Source: JAUPTX01 sp964652835
GTDB lineage: Bacteria; Patescibacteriota; Minisyncoccia; Phycocordibacterales; CSBR16-119
Direction of reading: 5' to 3'
Assembly: GCA_964652835.1 (NCBI GenBank)
Contig: CAZZCB010000003.1
Span: 1-62,877, forward strand
DNA length: 62,877 nucleotides
Part shown: positions 46,259-55,161 of the stretch, one piece after another
Numbering within the stretch: position 1 is the stretch's first letter
Layout: each line of letters starts with the position of its first letter
Translations under genes and position numbers: made by a program
The notes under the pieces: model-generated
Databases searched by the model: none
What the model saw: only the letters and a program-made list of their open reading frames with translations
What the model was told of the DNA's origin: nothing

Positions 46259-48718
46259 ATGGCAAAGAAAGAAGAAAATATTCCGGAAATAATACAAAGA
46301 GACAGAATAATAAAATCTCCAATAGTTAAGGAGATGAAAGATTCTTATCTTGCTTATGCGATGTCTGTTATCACTTCGCGTGCGCTTCCAGATATCCGTG
46401 ACGGTCTAAAGCCTGTACACCGAAGAATTCTTTTTTCTATGCATAAGCTTGGAGTTACTTCGAGTGCTAAATTCGTAAAGTCTGCGAGAATCGTCGGAGA
46501 CGTGATCGGTAAATATCACCCTCACGGAGACTCTTCTGTATATGATGCGATGGTAAACACTGTGCAAGAATTCTCTTTCCGGTATCCTCTTGTATTGGGT
46601 CAAGGAAACTTCGGTTCTATCGACGGCGACTCAGCTGCGGCGATGCGTTATACCGAAGCAAAAATGTCTAAATTCTCTGGTGAACTTTTAAAAGATATTG
46701 AAAAAGATACAGTAGATTTTCGTCCAAACTTCGACGACACATTAAAAGAGCCGACAGTCATGCCGGCTTCTGTCCCGAACCTTCTTTTAAATGGAACACT
46801 TGGTATCGCTGTGGGTATGGCGACAAATATTCCTCCTCACAACCTAGGAGAAGTTGTAGATGCGACTCTACACCTCATAGACAACCCGAAAGCCACAACA
46901 GAAGATTTGGTTGAATTTGTTAAGGCACCAGACTTCCCAACAGGAGGACTTGTTTACAATAAAAAAGATATTTTAGCTGCATACTCAACAGGGCGTGGAG
47001 GTGTTGTCTGTCGCGGTGAAGCAGAAATAACAGAAACAAAAGTTGGTCAATCACAAATCATTATCACTTCTATTCCATACCGCGTGAACAAATCAAACCT
47101 AATCACTCAAATAGCAGATTTGTTCAGAGATAAAAAACTTCAAGGTCTAAAAGATTTGCGAGATGAGTCTACAACAGACATTAGAATTGCTATCGATTTA
47201 AAATCTACAGCTCATCCACAAAAAGTTTTAAATACTTTATACAAAAATACACAGCTAGAACAAAACTTCAACTTCAACATGGTTGCACTGGTTGATGGTG
47301 TACCTCAAACTCTTTCTCTAAAAGATTTCTTATCTGAATTTATTTCACATAGACAAGTTGTTGTTGTTAGAAGAACAAAGTTTGACCTTGCGAAAGCAGA
47401 AGCCAGAGCTCATATATTAGAAGGTCTTAAAATCGCGCTTGATCATATCGATGAAGTTATTAAAACTATCCGTGCATCAAAAGACAAAGATGAAGCGAAA
47501 GTAAACTTGATGAAGAAATTTAAGTTCTCTGATCTTCAAGCTATCGCAATCCTCGATATGCGACTTCAAAAGCTTGCTGGTCTTGAAAGAAAGGAAATCG
47601 AAGACGAACTTAAAGAAAAACTAGCTCTAATAAAATACTTAAAAGATTTACTTGCAAGTCCAAAGAAAATCCTTGCGCTTATCTCAGACGAACTAAAAGA
47701 GATAAGAGAAAAGTATGGTGATGAAAGACGAACTCGTGTTATAAAAGGCGGAGTAAAATCTATCTCAGAAGAAGATTTAATCCCTGAAAAAGATTCTGTC
47801 TTAGTGTATACACTTGGTGGATACGTAAAACGAACAGATCCGACAGAATACAGAAGTCAAAAACGTGGAGGTGTGGGCGTGGTAGACCTTGAAACAAAAG
47901 AAGAAGATGTGGTTACTCATTTGCTTAATACTTCAACTCACTCTGACTTACTATTTTTCACAAATCTTGGAAAAGCATATCAGATAAAAATGTTTGAAAT
48001 ACCAGAAGGTCGTAGGGCAACAAAAGGAAAATCAATCATGAACTTCCTTTCACTTTCAGCAGATGAAAAAGTTACTTCTATCGTACCGATGGACAAAGAA
48101 AAGAAAGACAACAGTGAGTATCTTCTTTTGGTTACTCGCCAAGGGGTTGCGAAAAAAGTTTCTGCGGAAAACTTCAAAGATGTTCGCCGAAGTGGACTGA
48201 TGGCGATTAAGCTAACAGACGGAGATGAGCTTTACTCTGCAAGCTTCCTCGGTAAAACAGACGAAGTTATCGTTGCGACAAAGAAAGGCCAGTCTATCCG
48301 ATTTAAAAGCTCTGACGTGCGTGAAATGGGTCGCTCAGCGGGTGGCGTACGCGGAATGAAGCTTGGAAAAGGCGACATGATCGTCGGTGTTGGAATAATC
48401 ACAAAAGATGTAAAAGATGCGACACTTTTGGTTATGTCTGAAAACGGTTTCGGAAAGAGAACAGAAATTGAAGAATATAAAACTCAAAAAAGAGGAGGAA
48501 GTGGTATAAAGACAGCTAAAGTAACAGCTAAGACAGGGGACATAGTCGTTGCGAGTCTTATCACTCCAGAAGTTTCTGAGATTATTGCAATTTCTAAGAA
48601 AGGGCAAGTTATAAAAACAGATTTAGATTCTATATCAATCCTCGGAAGACAAACTCAAGGAGTAAAAATCATGAAGCCAAGAGTAGGGGATTCACTGGCA
48701 TCACTTACTTGTTTGTAA
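46259..48718 (+). CDS. gyrA: DNA gyrase subunit A
   Basis: 819 residues. Breakage-reunion subunit of the type II topoisomerase that introduces negative supercoils. The N-terminal 'SYLAYAMSVITSRALPDIRD' and 'GLKPVHRRILFSMHKLG' are followed by the quinolone-interaction region 'YHPHGDSSVYDAMV'. The catalytic Tyr is at about residue 131 in 'AAAMRYTEAKMSK'. The C-terminal domain has six beta-propeller blades; the GyrA box is seen as 'TQKRGGSGIKT'. A related 'SQKRGGVGVVD' lies in the first blade. Ends with a strong terminator. Confidence 0.97.
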   Translation: MAKKEENIPEIIQRDRIIKSPIVKEMKDSYLAYAMSVITSRALPDIRDGLKPVHRRILFSMHKLGVTSSAKFVKSARIVGDVIGKYHPHGDSSVYDAMVNTVQEFSFRYPLVLGQGNFGSIDGDSAAAMRYTEAKMSKFSGELLKDIEKDTVDFRPNFDDTLKEPTVMPASVPNLLLNGTLGIAVGMATNIPPHNLGEVVDATLHLIDNPKATTEDLVEFVKAPDFPTGGLVYNKKDILAAYSTGRGGVVCRGEAEITETKVGQSQIIITSIPYRVNKSNLITQIADLFRDKKLQGLKDLRDESTTDIRIAIDLKSTAHPQKVLNTLYKNTQLEQNFNFNMVALVDGVPQTLSLKDFLSEFISHRQVVVVRRTKFDLAKAEARAHILEGLKIALDHIDEVIKTIRASKDKDEAKVNLMKKFKFSDLQAIAILDMRLQKLAGLERKEIEDELKEKLALIKYLKDLLASPKKILALISDELKEIREKYGDERRTRVIKGGVKSISEEDLIPEKDSVLVYTLGGYVKRTDPTEYRSQKRGGVGVVDLETKEEDVVTHLLNTSTHSDLLFFTNLGKAYQIKMFEIPEGRRATKGKSIMNFLSLSADEKVTSIVPMDKEKKDNSEYLLLVTRQGVAKKVSAENFKDVRRSGLMAIKLTDGDELYSASFLGKTDEVIVATKKGQSIRFKSSDVREMGRSAGGVRGMKLGKGDMIVGVGIITKDVKDATLLVMSENGFGKRTEIEEYKTQKRGGSGIKTAKVTAKTGDIVVASLITPEVSEIIAISKKGQVIKTDLDSISILGRQTQGVKIMKPRVGDSLASLTCL

Positions 48719-48731
48719 AAGATATCTTGAT

Positions 48732-48763
48732 AAAAAGCCGGCGCCGAAAGACGCCGGCTTTTT
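48732..48763 (+). terminator. Terminator of gyrA
   Basis: AAAAAGCCGGCG-CCGAAAGA-CGCCGGCTTTTT. Confidence 0.85.
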
Positions 48764-48822
48764 ATTTTAACTTCTTCACAGCTATTATTACCCTCTTTGG
48801 TTTTCTGTTATATAATATAGTC

Positions 48823-49359
48823 ATGATTTTAAACTTTTCAAACCCAGAAAAAAATATAGAGCACCTAAATTTAAAAGAAGGAGCGGTGGTTGCAGACTTT
48901 GGATCAGGTTCTGGTCACTATGTTCTTCCGATTTCAAATATCGTTGGTGACTCGGGTAAAGTATACGCTGTTGATATTCAAAAAAGCTTACTTATGAAGC
49001 TTCAAAAAGATATAACTCAAAAAAGTATTAAAAACATTGAAACAGTTTGGGGAGATGTCGAAAATGTTGGCGGATCAAAGCTTCGGGCTTCGTCACTAGA
49101 CGCAGTCGTGGCTTCAAATATTCTCTTCCAAGTAGATAGTAAGTCTGGTTTCGTGCACGAATGCAATAGAGTTTTAAAGCCAGGAGGAAAAGTTCTTTTA
49201 GTTGATTGGTCAGAATCTTTCGGGGGGATTGGCCCACAGCCTCAAAGTGTTGTGGATGAGGAAACCGCTAAAAAACTTTTTGAGCAAGGAGGTTTTGCTT
49301 TGAAAGAAAGTATGTCAGCAGGAAATCATCACTACGGGATGATCTTTATAAAGGCGTAA
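48823..49359 (+). CDS. Class I SAM-dependent methyltransferase
   Basis: 178 residues from the ATG at 48823; the longer frame begins inside the gyrA end. Motif I is 'GAVVADFGSGSGHYVLPISN', then 'VYAVDIQKSLLMKLQKDI' (acidic loop) and 'LDAVVASNILFQVDSKSGF'. 'EVNRVLKPGGKVLLVDWSES'-like sequence ('CNRVLKPGGKVLLVDWSES') is typical of UbiE/type 11 methyltransferases. Substrate unknown. Confidence 0.9.
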   Translation: MILNFSNPEKNIEHLNLKEGAVVADFGSGSGHYVLPISNIVGDSGKVYAVDIQKSLLMKLQKDITQKSIKNIETVWGDVENVGGSKLRASSLDAVVASNILFQVDSKSGFVHECNRVLKPGGKVLLVDWSESFGGIGPQPQSVVDEETAKKLFEQGGFALKESMSAGNHHYGMIFIKA

Positions 49360-49408
49360 TACCCACATTTACTTCTCGTTTTTGTGTTTTTAACTTAAAA
49401 TATAAGAG

Positions 49409-50728
49409 ATGAAAAACTTTCAAATAATTCTACTTGTTGTTTTTGGCTTACTCGCAGGTTTGGCAGCTGCCTTTTTTTCTGGGGCTATTAAACTTCCAAA
49501 TAAAGCCTCTGACAGCGTGACTGGCGGAGCTGCTGGAAAAGTTATTATGTGGGGGACAGTCTCCAGTCGTGACCTCAGAGAAACTATCGATTTTTTTAAC
49601 AAGCAACTAGGTGGACAGATCACTCTAAGTTATGTTGAAAAAAATCCCCTAACTTTCGAAAAAGATTTACTAGATTCTTTCGCTTTTGGTGGAACACCAG
49701 ACGTTTTTCTTCTTTCAAATGATTTAATAACCCTATATTCTGACAAAGTTATAGAAATACCTTACGAAGGATTTACACAAAGAATGTTTTCCGACACATA
49801 CATTCAAGCAGCTGATGTCTTTAAAACTGAAACAGGTATTTTAGGGTATCCTTTTTTGGGTGATCCGATGGTTATGTTCTACAACAAAGACCATTTTGAT
49901 TCTAAGGGAATAGTAGCTCCGCCGAAGTATTGGAAAGATTTCTCTACTTTGGTTCCAGAGCTGACAGAAAAAAACGAGCTTTTGGAGATCAAAAAAAGCG
50001 GTGTTGCCTTCGGTGAATCTAAAAACATAAAACACTTTAAAGAAATACTTCTAGCTATGAACATACAGCTGGGCAACAACGTAGTTGTTAGAGATTTTAA
50101 CAAAGGTTTATACGCATCAGTTTTTTCTGGAAAGTCTCTTATTTCCGCAAAACCAGCAGAAGAAACTCTAAAATTCTTTTTAGAATTTTCAAACCCTCTA
50201 AAATCTGTTTACTCTTGGAATAAATCAAGACCAGATTCGTTAACTGCTTTTGTTGGTGGGGATTTATCAATATATTTTGGTTTTGCTAGCGAAATACCTT
50301 TAGTTGCCAGAATCAATCCAAATTTAAATTTTGATATTGCAAATATTCCTCAAGTAGAAGGTTCTTCAAACACCTTAACTTATTCAAAGATTTATGCCGT
50401 TTCGGTGTCTAAGGCAAGTAAAAATCCGCAAGCCGCATTTTATGTAGCTAGTCAGCTTGCAAACGGGCAGATAGCGGCACCTTTTTCTCTTGTTTCCGGA
50501 CTTTCTCCTGTTAGAAGAGATTTACTTTTACCTACGGCTTCCGTTACTAAATTTACTGATGTTTACTATAAATCTGTAATAGCGTCCAGATCTTGGGTCG
50601 ACCCAAGTTACGAGCAAACAAATATTGTATTTAGCGATATGATAGAAAATGTTCTATCTGGACTTAAAGATTATTCAAAATCTGTAACTGATACAAATGC
50701 AGAATTAAAAGCCTTACTTGCACGATAA
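49409..50728 (+). CDS. Extracellular solute-binding protein, family 1, membrane-tethered
   Basis: 439 residues. An N-terminal anchor ('IILLVVFGLLAGLAAAFFSG') without a lipobox Cys. The rest matches sugar-type binding proteins: 'GKVIMWGTVSSRDLRETIDF', 'DSFAFGGTPDVFLLSNDLIT', 'YPFLGDPMVMFYNKDHFDSK' and 'AFVGGDLSIYFGFASEIPLV'. No ABC permease or ATPase gene is nearby. Its stop overlaps the start of the first pilin-like gene (TAATG), so it is translated with the pilin cluster. It may have been recruited to the surface structure. Confidence 0.9.
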   Translation: MKNFQIILLVVFGLLAGLAAAFFSGAIKLPNKASDSVTGGAAGKVIMWGTVSSRDLRETIDFFNKQLGGQITLSYVEKNPLTFEKDLLDSFAFGGTPDVFLLSNDLITLYSDKVIEIPYEGFTQRMFSDTYIQAADVFKTETGILGYPFLGDPMVMFYNKDHFDSKGIVAPPKYWKDFSTLVPELTEKNELLEIKKSGVAFGESKNIKHFKEILLAMNIQLGNNVVVRDFNKGLYASVFSGKSLISAKPAEETLKFFLEFSNPLKSVYSWNKSRPDSLTAFVGGDLSIYFGFASEIPLVARINPNLNFDIANIPQVEGSSNTLTYSKIYAVSVSKASKNPQAAFYVASQLANGQIAAPFSLVSGLSPVRRDLLLPTASVTKFTDVYYKSVIASRSWVDPSYEQTNIVFSDMIENVLSGLKDYSKSVTDTNAELKALLAR

Positions 50729-51963
50729 TGAAAAAAATAATTTATAGAAAAATATTTTCAGTTTTAATCGGTATTATAGCTGCGCTTCCACTTACGTCAT
50801 TTGCTCAATCAAACATAGCTGATGTTGCATGGGAGGTAACCCCTTCGACATATTCCGCCTACGGTGGTGGTTTTATGTCTATACCTTCAAACAGTTTGTC
50901 TTTCCAATGGCAGTTAGAAATCGGTTTTCCTGGTGAATGGACCACTAACCCAAACGGCAGTCTCGAGGTAAATGGCAACGGAGAAGTTTTTAAATATCTT
51001 CCAGCTTACTTACCTTTTTACTCATCAACGCCTCCAAATCTAACCTATAATATATCATCAGGGCTTTATAGATTTGATTTACCTCAAAATCTAATCGGCA
51101 CACTTTGGCCAGCCTCAAACTACTATCTTGATATTGTAGAGTGGGAATTAGGGATGGTGGGTCAACAAATAGTAGGTGAGCCACTAAGAGATTATTTTAT
51201 ATTTACAACTGATCCTATATCTAATCTAAGTCTAAACGTAAACACTCAATCAAGCGGGTCTGTTTCTCTGGGTCTCCAAGTTCCAGCCGGTGTAAACGTA
51301 TACAGTCCTCAGGGGGCAACATCAAACTTTGGTATGCCTGTAGATTTTTATCTTTTATCTCAAGATAGAAGTGGTGAGCAGATTGAAGATGTAGATCCCG
51401 CTTTGATACTTTGGTCATCTGTGGACGAAGAGGTTTTTAACTCGACTGGATTCATATCTGTAACAGTTGATTCCGGAATAATAAACCCTGGAACGGCTTA
51501 TTATTTAAAGATGATAAATAGTAGAGATAGGGCAGGTGCGCTTCCTATTACTGCGTCAGATATTTTAATACAAATACCAACACCTACAGAAGAAGAAACA
51601 GGGGGTGGTGGATCTAATCCAGGGTTTCCAGCTTCGGGAGAAGAATTTGAAAACGGACTTATTACTTGCGACGAAAGTCCGGGTAACGAATGTAATTTCG
51701 AAAAACTCCTTCTTGCCGTAAATAAAATAATTCGATTTATTGTATTTGTTATCGGAATTCCAATAGTTACACTTATTTTTGCTTACGCTGGATTTTTAAT
51801 GGTTACAAGTGGTGGAAATCCAAGTAAAAAAGATGAAGCCAAAAGTCTAATAGGTAACGCCGTCGTAGGGCTTATCGTCTTGCTCGGAGCTTGGATTATT
51901 GTTCGTACTGTTTTGGTAGTCTTTGGATATACTGGTCCATTATTAGGAATCTTAGGTGCATAA
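50728..51963 (+). CDS. VirB2-like pilin protein with large N-terminal ectodomain (pilin 1)
   Basis: 411 residues. Signal peptide ('IFSVLIGIIAALPLTSFA'), a ~270-residue beta-rich ectodomain of unknown family ('ADVAWEVTPSTYSAYGGGFM', 'LWPASNYYLDIVEWELGMVG'), and a Gly/Pro linker. The C-terminal ~90 residues have two transmembrane helices: 'IIRFIVFVIGIPIVTLIFAY' with 'AGFLMVTSGGNPSKKDEAK', then 'AVVGLIVLLGAWIIVRTVLV'. This two-helix unit with a polar loop is the TrbC/VirB2 layout. The same unit recurs in the next genes. Fusion of a large outside domain to a VirB2-like unit is unusual. Confidence 0.8.
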   Translation: MKKIIYRKIFSVLIGIIAALPLTSFAQSNIADVAWEVTPSTYSAYGGGFMSIPSNSLSFQWQLEIGFPGEWTTNPNGSLEVNGNGEVFKYLPAYLPFYSSTPPNLTYNISSGLYRFDLPQNLIGTLWPASNYYLDIVEWELGMVGQQIVGEPLRDYFIFTTDPISNLSLNVNTQSSGSVSLGLQVPAGVNVYSPQGATSNFGMPVDFYLLSQDRSGEQIEDVDPALILWSSVDEEVFNSTGFISVTVDSGIINPGTAYYLKMINSRDRAGALPITASDILIQIPTPTEEETGGGGSNPGFPASGEEFENGLITCDESPGNECNFEKLLLAVNKIIRFIVFVIGIPIVTLIFAYAGFLMVTSGGNPSKKDEAKSLIGNAVVGLIVLLGAWIIVRTVLVVFGYTGPLLGILGA

Positions 51964-51964
51964 T

Positions 51965-52903
51965 ATGAATAATCAATTTTTAAAAATATTTTTTTCGGTA
52001 ACATTTTTATTAACAGGATTTTTGTTTTTAAATGTTGAAAAAGTTCACGCAGAATGTGTTGTTTTATCTGCTAATTTTAGAGTTGTAAATGCTCAAGGCC
52101 AACCAACACAAATAACTCCATCATCTTGGTATACTGAAACAGCCCCTCCTTTTGCGTACATAGATATCCAGACCTCTGGTTGTTCCGGACCAAATAGTTT
52201 TAATCTCAGTGTTACAGAGCTAGACGATCAGGCTGGGTTAGATAATGTGAATGATGATGATCTCGAGGGTTTTGATAACAGGCCTATTTCCGTCAGTGTT
52301 CCAAACTTTACTTTAGTGGTGAGAGTGGGTGAGAATGAATGCGAGTCTGTAACAACCAACTCTTTTGACTGCCAGAATTATATAAGGATAAACGATGACG
52401 TTTTAGGAGGTGTAAATGATTTCTCTCAGACATCAACTCTTGTTTATGATTGCGATGGAACCTGCCAAGATGATAATTATTGGGTTTATATAACAGAAAT
52501 AGCTTATCAATCTGTTTACAGCGGAGATACTTTACTTCAGCAAAACAATCAAAATAACCAAGGCGGAAACTCTTCAACCAGTGGTCCAGGTATTGCCGGC
52601 CAAGACATAGACATAAATATTCAAAACCCAATAGGTCCAAGCGATATGACTCTTGTTGATTTTATCCAAAAAGTTATCGACTTTGCCTTAACCATCGGTA
52701 TACCTATTATAGCTATTGCCATAATCTACGCCGGACTTTTATTTGTTACTGCTCGTGGTAATGACAAACAACTCGAAACAGCTAAAAATGCTTTCACATA
52801 TGCAGTCATCGGCGGGGCAATACTTTTAGGATCTTTTATTTTTGCAAAATTAATAAAAGATACGATAGAAACCATTGCTATGATTAATATTTATTTTGGA
52901 TAA
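51965..52903 (+). CDS. VirB2-like pilin protein with ectodomain (pilin 2)
   Basis: 312 residues from the ATG at 51965, which follows the previous stop by one base (TAATATG). Signal peptide 'FSVTFLLTGFLFLNVEKVHA'. The ectodomain has several Cys and acidic loops ('SVTELDDQAGLDNVNDDDLE', 'TLVYDCDGTCQDDNYWVYIT') and a Gln/Asn/Ser/Gly linker. The C-terminal two-helix unit: 'VIDFALTIGIPIIAIAIIYA' with 'GLLFVTARGNDKQLETAKNA', then 'FTYAVIGGAILLGSFIFAKL'. Homologous to pilin 1 in its C-terminal part only. Confidence 0.8.
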   Translation: MNNQFLKIFFSVTFLLTGFLFLNVEKVHAECVVLSANFRVVNAQGQPTQITPSSWYTETAPPFAYIDIQTSGCSGPNSFNLSVTELDDQAGLDNVNDDDLEGFDNRPISVSVPNFTLVVRVGENECESVTTNSFDCQNYIRINDDVLGGVNDFSQTSTLVYDCDGTCQDDNYWVYITEIAYQSVYSGDTLLQQNNQNNQGGNSSTSGPGIAGQDIDINIQNPIGPSDMTLVDFIQKVIDFALTIGIPIIAIAIIYAGLLFVTARGNDKQLETAKNAFTYAVIGGAILLGSFIFAKLIKDTIETIAMINIYFG

Positions 52904-52904
52904 T

Positions 52905-53705
52905 ATGAATTTTTTTAAAAAATTATTTTTTCTAAGTTTGTTGCTGGTTTCGATCCCTGAATTTTCGCTTGCCGCTGGTTCAGCTACCTTTACTTATCCA
53001 CCAGCAGTAACTTTTCAAACCAGCGGAAGCTTGGTACAGGTTATCGCTGAAGGGTCTATAACCCTGCAATCCGCGACCGAAGACGACTTTTTTTTAGGTG
53101 TAAAAACTTTTACCGGCAATACGCCACCCACCCAGGAACAAATAGATAACCCAGAAAGTTTAAATTTTATTAGTACTTCTCTCGGGGGTACAGCATTTAA
53201 CTCTTCCGCAAATCTTTCCCCAGGAACTTCTTATTACTTTATATTTAAGATAATTCCAAATGGCGAAAATATAACAGGAGATATTGAAGTTGTTCCTGTA
53301 AATACCCCGGGTTCTTCTGCTGGTGGGGTAACACAAGATCCTCCGTGCGAAGGTTGTGCAGTCGATACTAGCGACTCATCTGGAAGTTATGTGGGCTGGC
53401 CACAGGAAGTTATCGACAACCCTTTGGCGGTTAGTGACCTAAATAGTTTTATCGTCGGTCTTCTAAACGCTCTTCTTAAAATCGGTATTCCAGTTCTTAC
53501 AATATTTTTGGTTTACTCAGGTCTAAGGCTTGTTATGGCAAGAGGAAATGAAAAAGAGCTTGAAGATGCAAAGAAAAATTTACTATGGGTTATAATAGGA
53601 GGAGTAATACTGCTAGGTTCGTGGACCATAGTAAGAATTTTAAAAGGCACGTTCGATGAAATAGATTTAGCATTGATTAATAGTTTAATAAGTCACATAG
53701 TTTAA
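52905..53705 (+). CDS. VirB2-like pilin protein with ectodomain (pilin 3)
   Basis: 266 residues from the ATG at 52905, again one base after the previous stop. Signal peptide 'KLFFLSLLLVSIPEFSLA'. Ectodomain of ~140 residues resembling a fibronectin-like sandwich ('FTYPPAVTFQTSGSLVQVIA', 'NLSPGTSYYFIFKIIPNGE'), then a 'CEGCAVD' motif. C-terminal unit: 'LLNALLKIGIPVLTIFLVYS' with 'GLRLVMARGNEKELEDAKKN', then 'LLWVIIGGVILLGSWTIVRI'. Confidence 0.8.
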   Translation: MNFFKKLFFLSLLLVSIPEFSLAAGSATFTYPPAVTFQTSGSLVQVIAEGSITLQSATEDDFFLGVKTFTGNTPPTQEQIDNPESLNFISTSLGGTAFNSSANLSPGTSYYFIFKIIPNGENITGDIEVVPVNTPGSSAGGVTQDPPCEGCAVDTSDSSGSYVGWPQEVIDNPLAVSDLNSFIVGLLNALLKIGIPVLTIFLVYSGLRLVMARGNEKELEDAKKNLLWVIIGGVILLGSWTIVRILKGTFDEIDLALINSLISHIV

Positions 53706-53706
53706 T

Positions 53707-54117
53707 ATGAAAAAATATTTAGCAAGTTTTTTTACGGTAATAATACTCCTTTCACCTTTAGTTTCTTTGGCACAAGGAAATGTCACAGTTAGCTATGTTA
53801 ATGGAAACCAGTCTGGAGTTTCTTGTACAAACCTAGAAGTTGAAAGTCTTCAATCTCTGCTTGGTTTAGCTACTTGTATATTAATAAAATCTCTTTGGCC
53901 TCTACTTCTTACTATCGCTGTAATCGTATTTATTATCGGCGTTATTAAATATATTGCAAACGGAGATGATAGCGCCAAAAGAGAAGAGGGAAGAAACTTT
54001 ATTCTTTATGGACTTGTTGGTCTTTTCGTTCTAGTTTCTGTTTGGGGACTCGTCGGTGTCCTACAAGGAACATTTGGACTAGAAAGCACTCCTGTTATTC
54101 CACAGTTACAAGACTAG
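53707..54117 (+). CDS. VirB2-like pilin, short form (pilin 4)
   Basis: 136 residues with little ectodomain. Signal peptide ('YLASFFTVIILLSPLVSLA'). Two helices: 'LWPLLLTIAVIVFIIGVIKY' with the loop 'IANGDDSAKREEGRNFILYG', then 'LVGLFVLVSVWGLVGVLQGT'. The loop is acidic/basic and the second helix has the 'VSVWGLV' signature shared with pilin 5. Begins one base after the previous stop. Confidence 0.82.
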   Translation: MKKYLASFFTVIILLSPLVSLAQGNVTVSYVNGNQSGVSCTNLEVESLQSLLGLATCILIKSLWPLLLTIAVIVFIIGVIKYIANGDDSAKREEGRNFILYGLVGLFVLVSVWGLVGVLQGTFGLESTPVIPQLQD

Positions 54118-54246
54118 TCTTGCTCTACTTGGTGTTATAATTAAATAGAATATAAATTCCGCACTCATGGCGTGGTCATAAATTATGGTCGCTCCTTGGT
54201 TCGGAGTTTATGTAGATTATTATTAGTTTTTATAAATATTTATTCT

Positions 54247-54678
54247 ATGAGTAAATTAATGAAAGGTTTAGGTGTTTTGAGTTTAATGGTGGCGCCATTT
54301 ATGGCTTCTGCTGCAGATCCATTGGGTACAGAAGTTGGTGGTAATACAATATTTAATTTATTGGGGATAATTGCCGCAATAATGAACGTGGTAATACCAA
54401 TCCTTATTACTCTTGCTGTTCTTTACACAATCTGGGGTGTTATCAAATACGCAACAGCAAAAGAATCAGAAGATCAAGCAGAAGGAAGAAGAGTTATTAT
54501 TTCAGGTATTATTGGTTTGTTTATAATAGTTTCTATCTGGGGACTAGTAGCTGTTCTTAACTCTACATTTGGTATTAACCAAGGAGGTCAGAACCTAGAC
54601 ACAACAGGATGTACTGCAGGTACAATTATTGGATATACTGGAACAGGTCCGACAGCTACTCCAATATTCTGTCAATAA
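54247..54678 (+). CDS. VirB2-like pilin, short form (pilin 5)
   Basis: 143 residues from the ATG at 54247 (the ATG at 54259 is also possible). Signal peptide ending 'MVAPFMASAAD'. Helices 'LGIIAAIMNVVIPILITLAV' with 'LYTIWGVIKYATAKESEDQA', then 'GIIGLFIIVSIWGLVAVLNS'. It has a ~130-base leader (54118-54246) containing a likely -10 TATAAT (54136-54141) and inverted GCG/CGC segments. It may therefore be transcribed separately, at higher level, as expected for a major pilin. C-terminal tail has two Cys. Confidence 0.82.
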   Translation: MSKLMKGLGVLSLMVAPFMASAADPLGTEVGGNTIFNLLGIIAAIMNVVIPILITLAVLYTIWGVIKYATAKESEDQAEGRRVIISGIIGLFIIVSIWGLVAVLNSTFGINQGGQNLDTTGCTAGTIIGYTGTGPTATPIFCQ

Positions 54679-54681
54679 TCT

Positions 54682-55002
54682 ATGTATCCATTTATCCTTA
54701 CAGCTTACGCCTCTGTTGATGAGACTATAAGAAAAGTTAATAAGGCAATTATTAATCCTCTGATAGTGCTGATGTTTGCTATCGCCGCTGTCTATTTCGC
54801 TTATGGAATATTCGAGTTTATAAAAGACGGAGATTCTTCTGACGCGAGAGAGAAAGGGAAACAGCACATTGTTTGGGGTCTTGTAGGTATGGCTATTATG
54901 GGTTCTGTGTTTTTCATAATGCAGCTCATTTTGGGGACACTTGGAATAGAAGACCAGATTAACGTTCAAGATATCGAGGTAAATTTACCTCCTATCGAAT
55001 AA
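54682..55002 (+). CDS. VirB2-like pilin, short form (pilin 6)
   Basis: 106 residues. No obvious cleavable signal peptide; it starts near the first helix. 'AIINPLIVLMFAIAAVYFAY' with loop 'GIFEFIKDGDSSDAREKGKQ', then 'GLVGMAIMGSVFFIMQLILG'. Same two-helix layout as the other five. Ends the cluster at a hairpin terminator (55009-55036). Confidence 0.8.
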   Translation: MYPFILTAYASVDETIRKVNKAIINPLIVLMFAIAAVYFAYGIFEFIKDGDSSDAREKGKQHIVWGLVGMAIMGSVFFIMQLILGTLGIEDQINVQDIEVNLPPIE

Positions 55003-55008
55003 ATCAAA

Positions 55009-55036
55009 ACAAAATCCGCCGAAAGGCGGATTTTGT
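55009..55036 (+). terminator. Terminator of the pilin cluster
   Basis: CAAAATCCGCC-GAAA-GGCGGATTTTG followed by TTTTA. Confidence 0.85.
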
Positions 55037-55050
55037 TTTAGAAGACTTTG

Positions 55051-55072
55051 GGGCGCGCCTCACGGCGCGCCC
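55051..55072. terminator. GC-rich hairpin
   Basis: GGGCGCGCC-TCAC-GGCGCGCCC with no T-run directly after. Lies between two clear terminators. Confidence 0.45.
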
Positions 55073-55110
55073 TTTAGTATTAAAAACAATTATTTAATTA
55101 AATCAAATGA

Positions 55111-55140
55111 AAAAGCCCCCGACCTAGGTCGGGGGCTTCT
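55111..55140 (-). terminator. Terminator of the SPFH operon
   Basis: AGCCCCCGACC-TAGG... perfect inverted repeat AGCCCCCGACCT / AGGTCGGGGGCT, followed on the minus strand by TTTTTCATTTGATTT. Confidence 0.85.
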
Positions 55141-55161
55141 CGTTTACGTGCTGGCGCATTA

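Noticed and set aside
48709..48822. Methyltransferase start at 48709
   Set aside because: It overlaps the end of gyrA and spans the gyrA terminator; the ATG at 48823 begins the family sequence.
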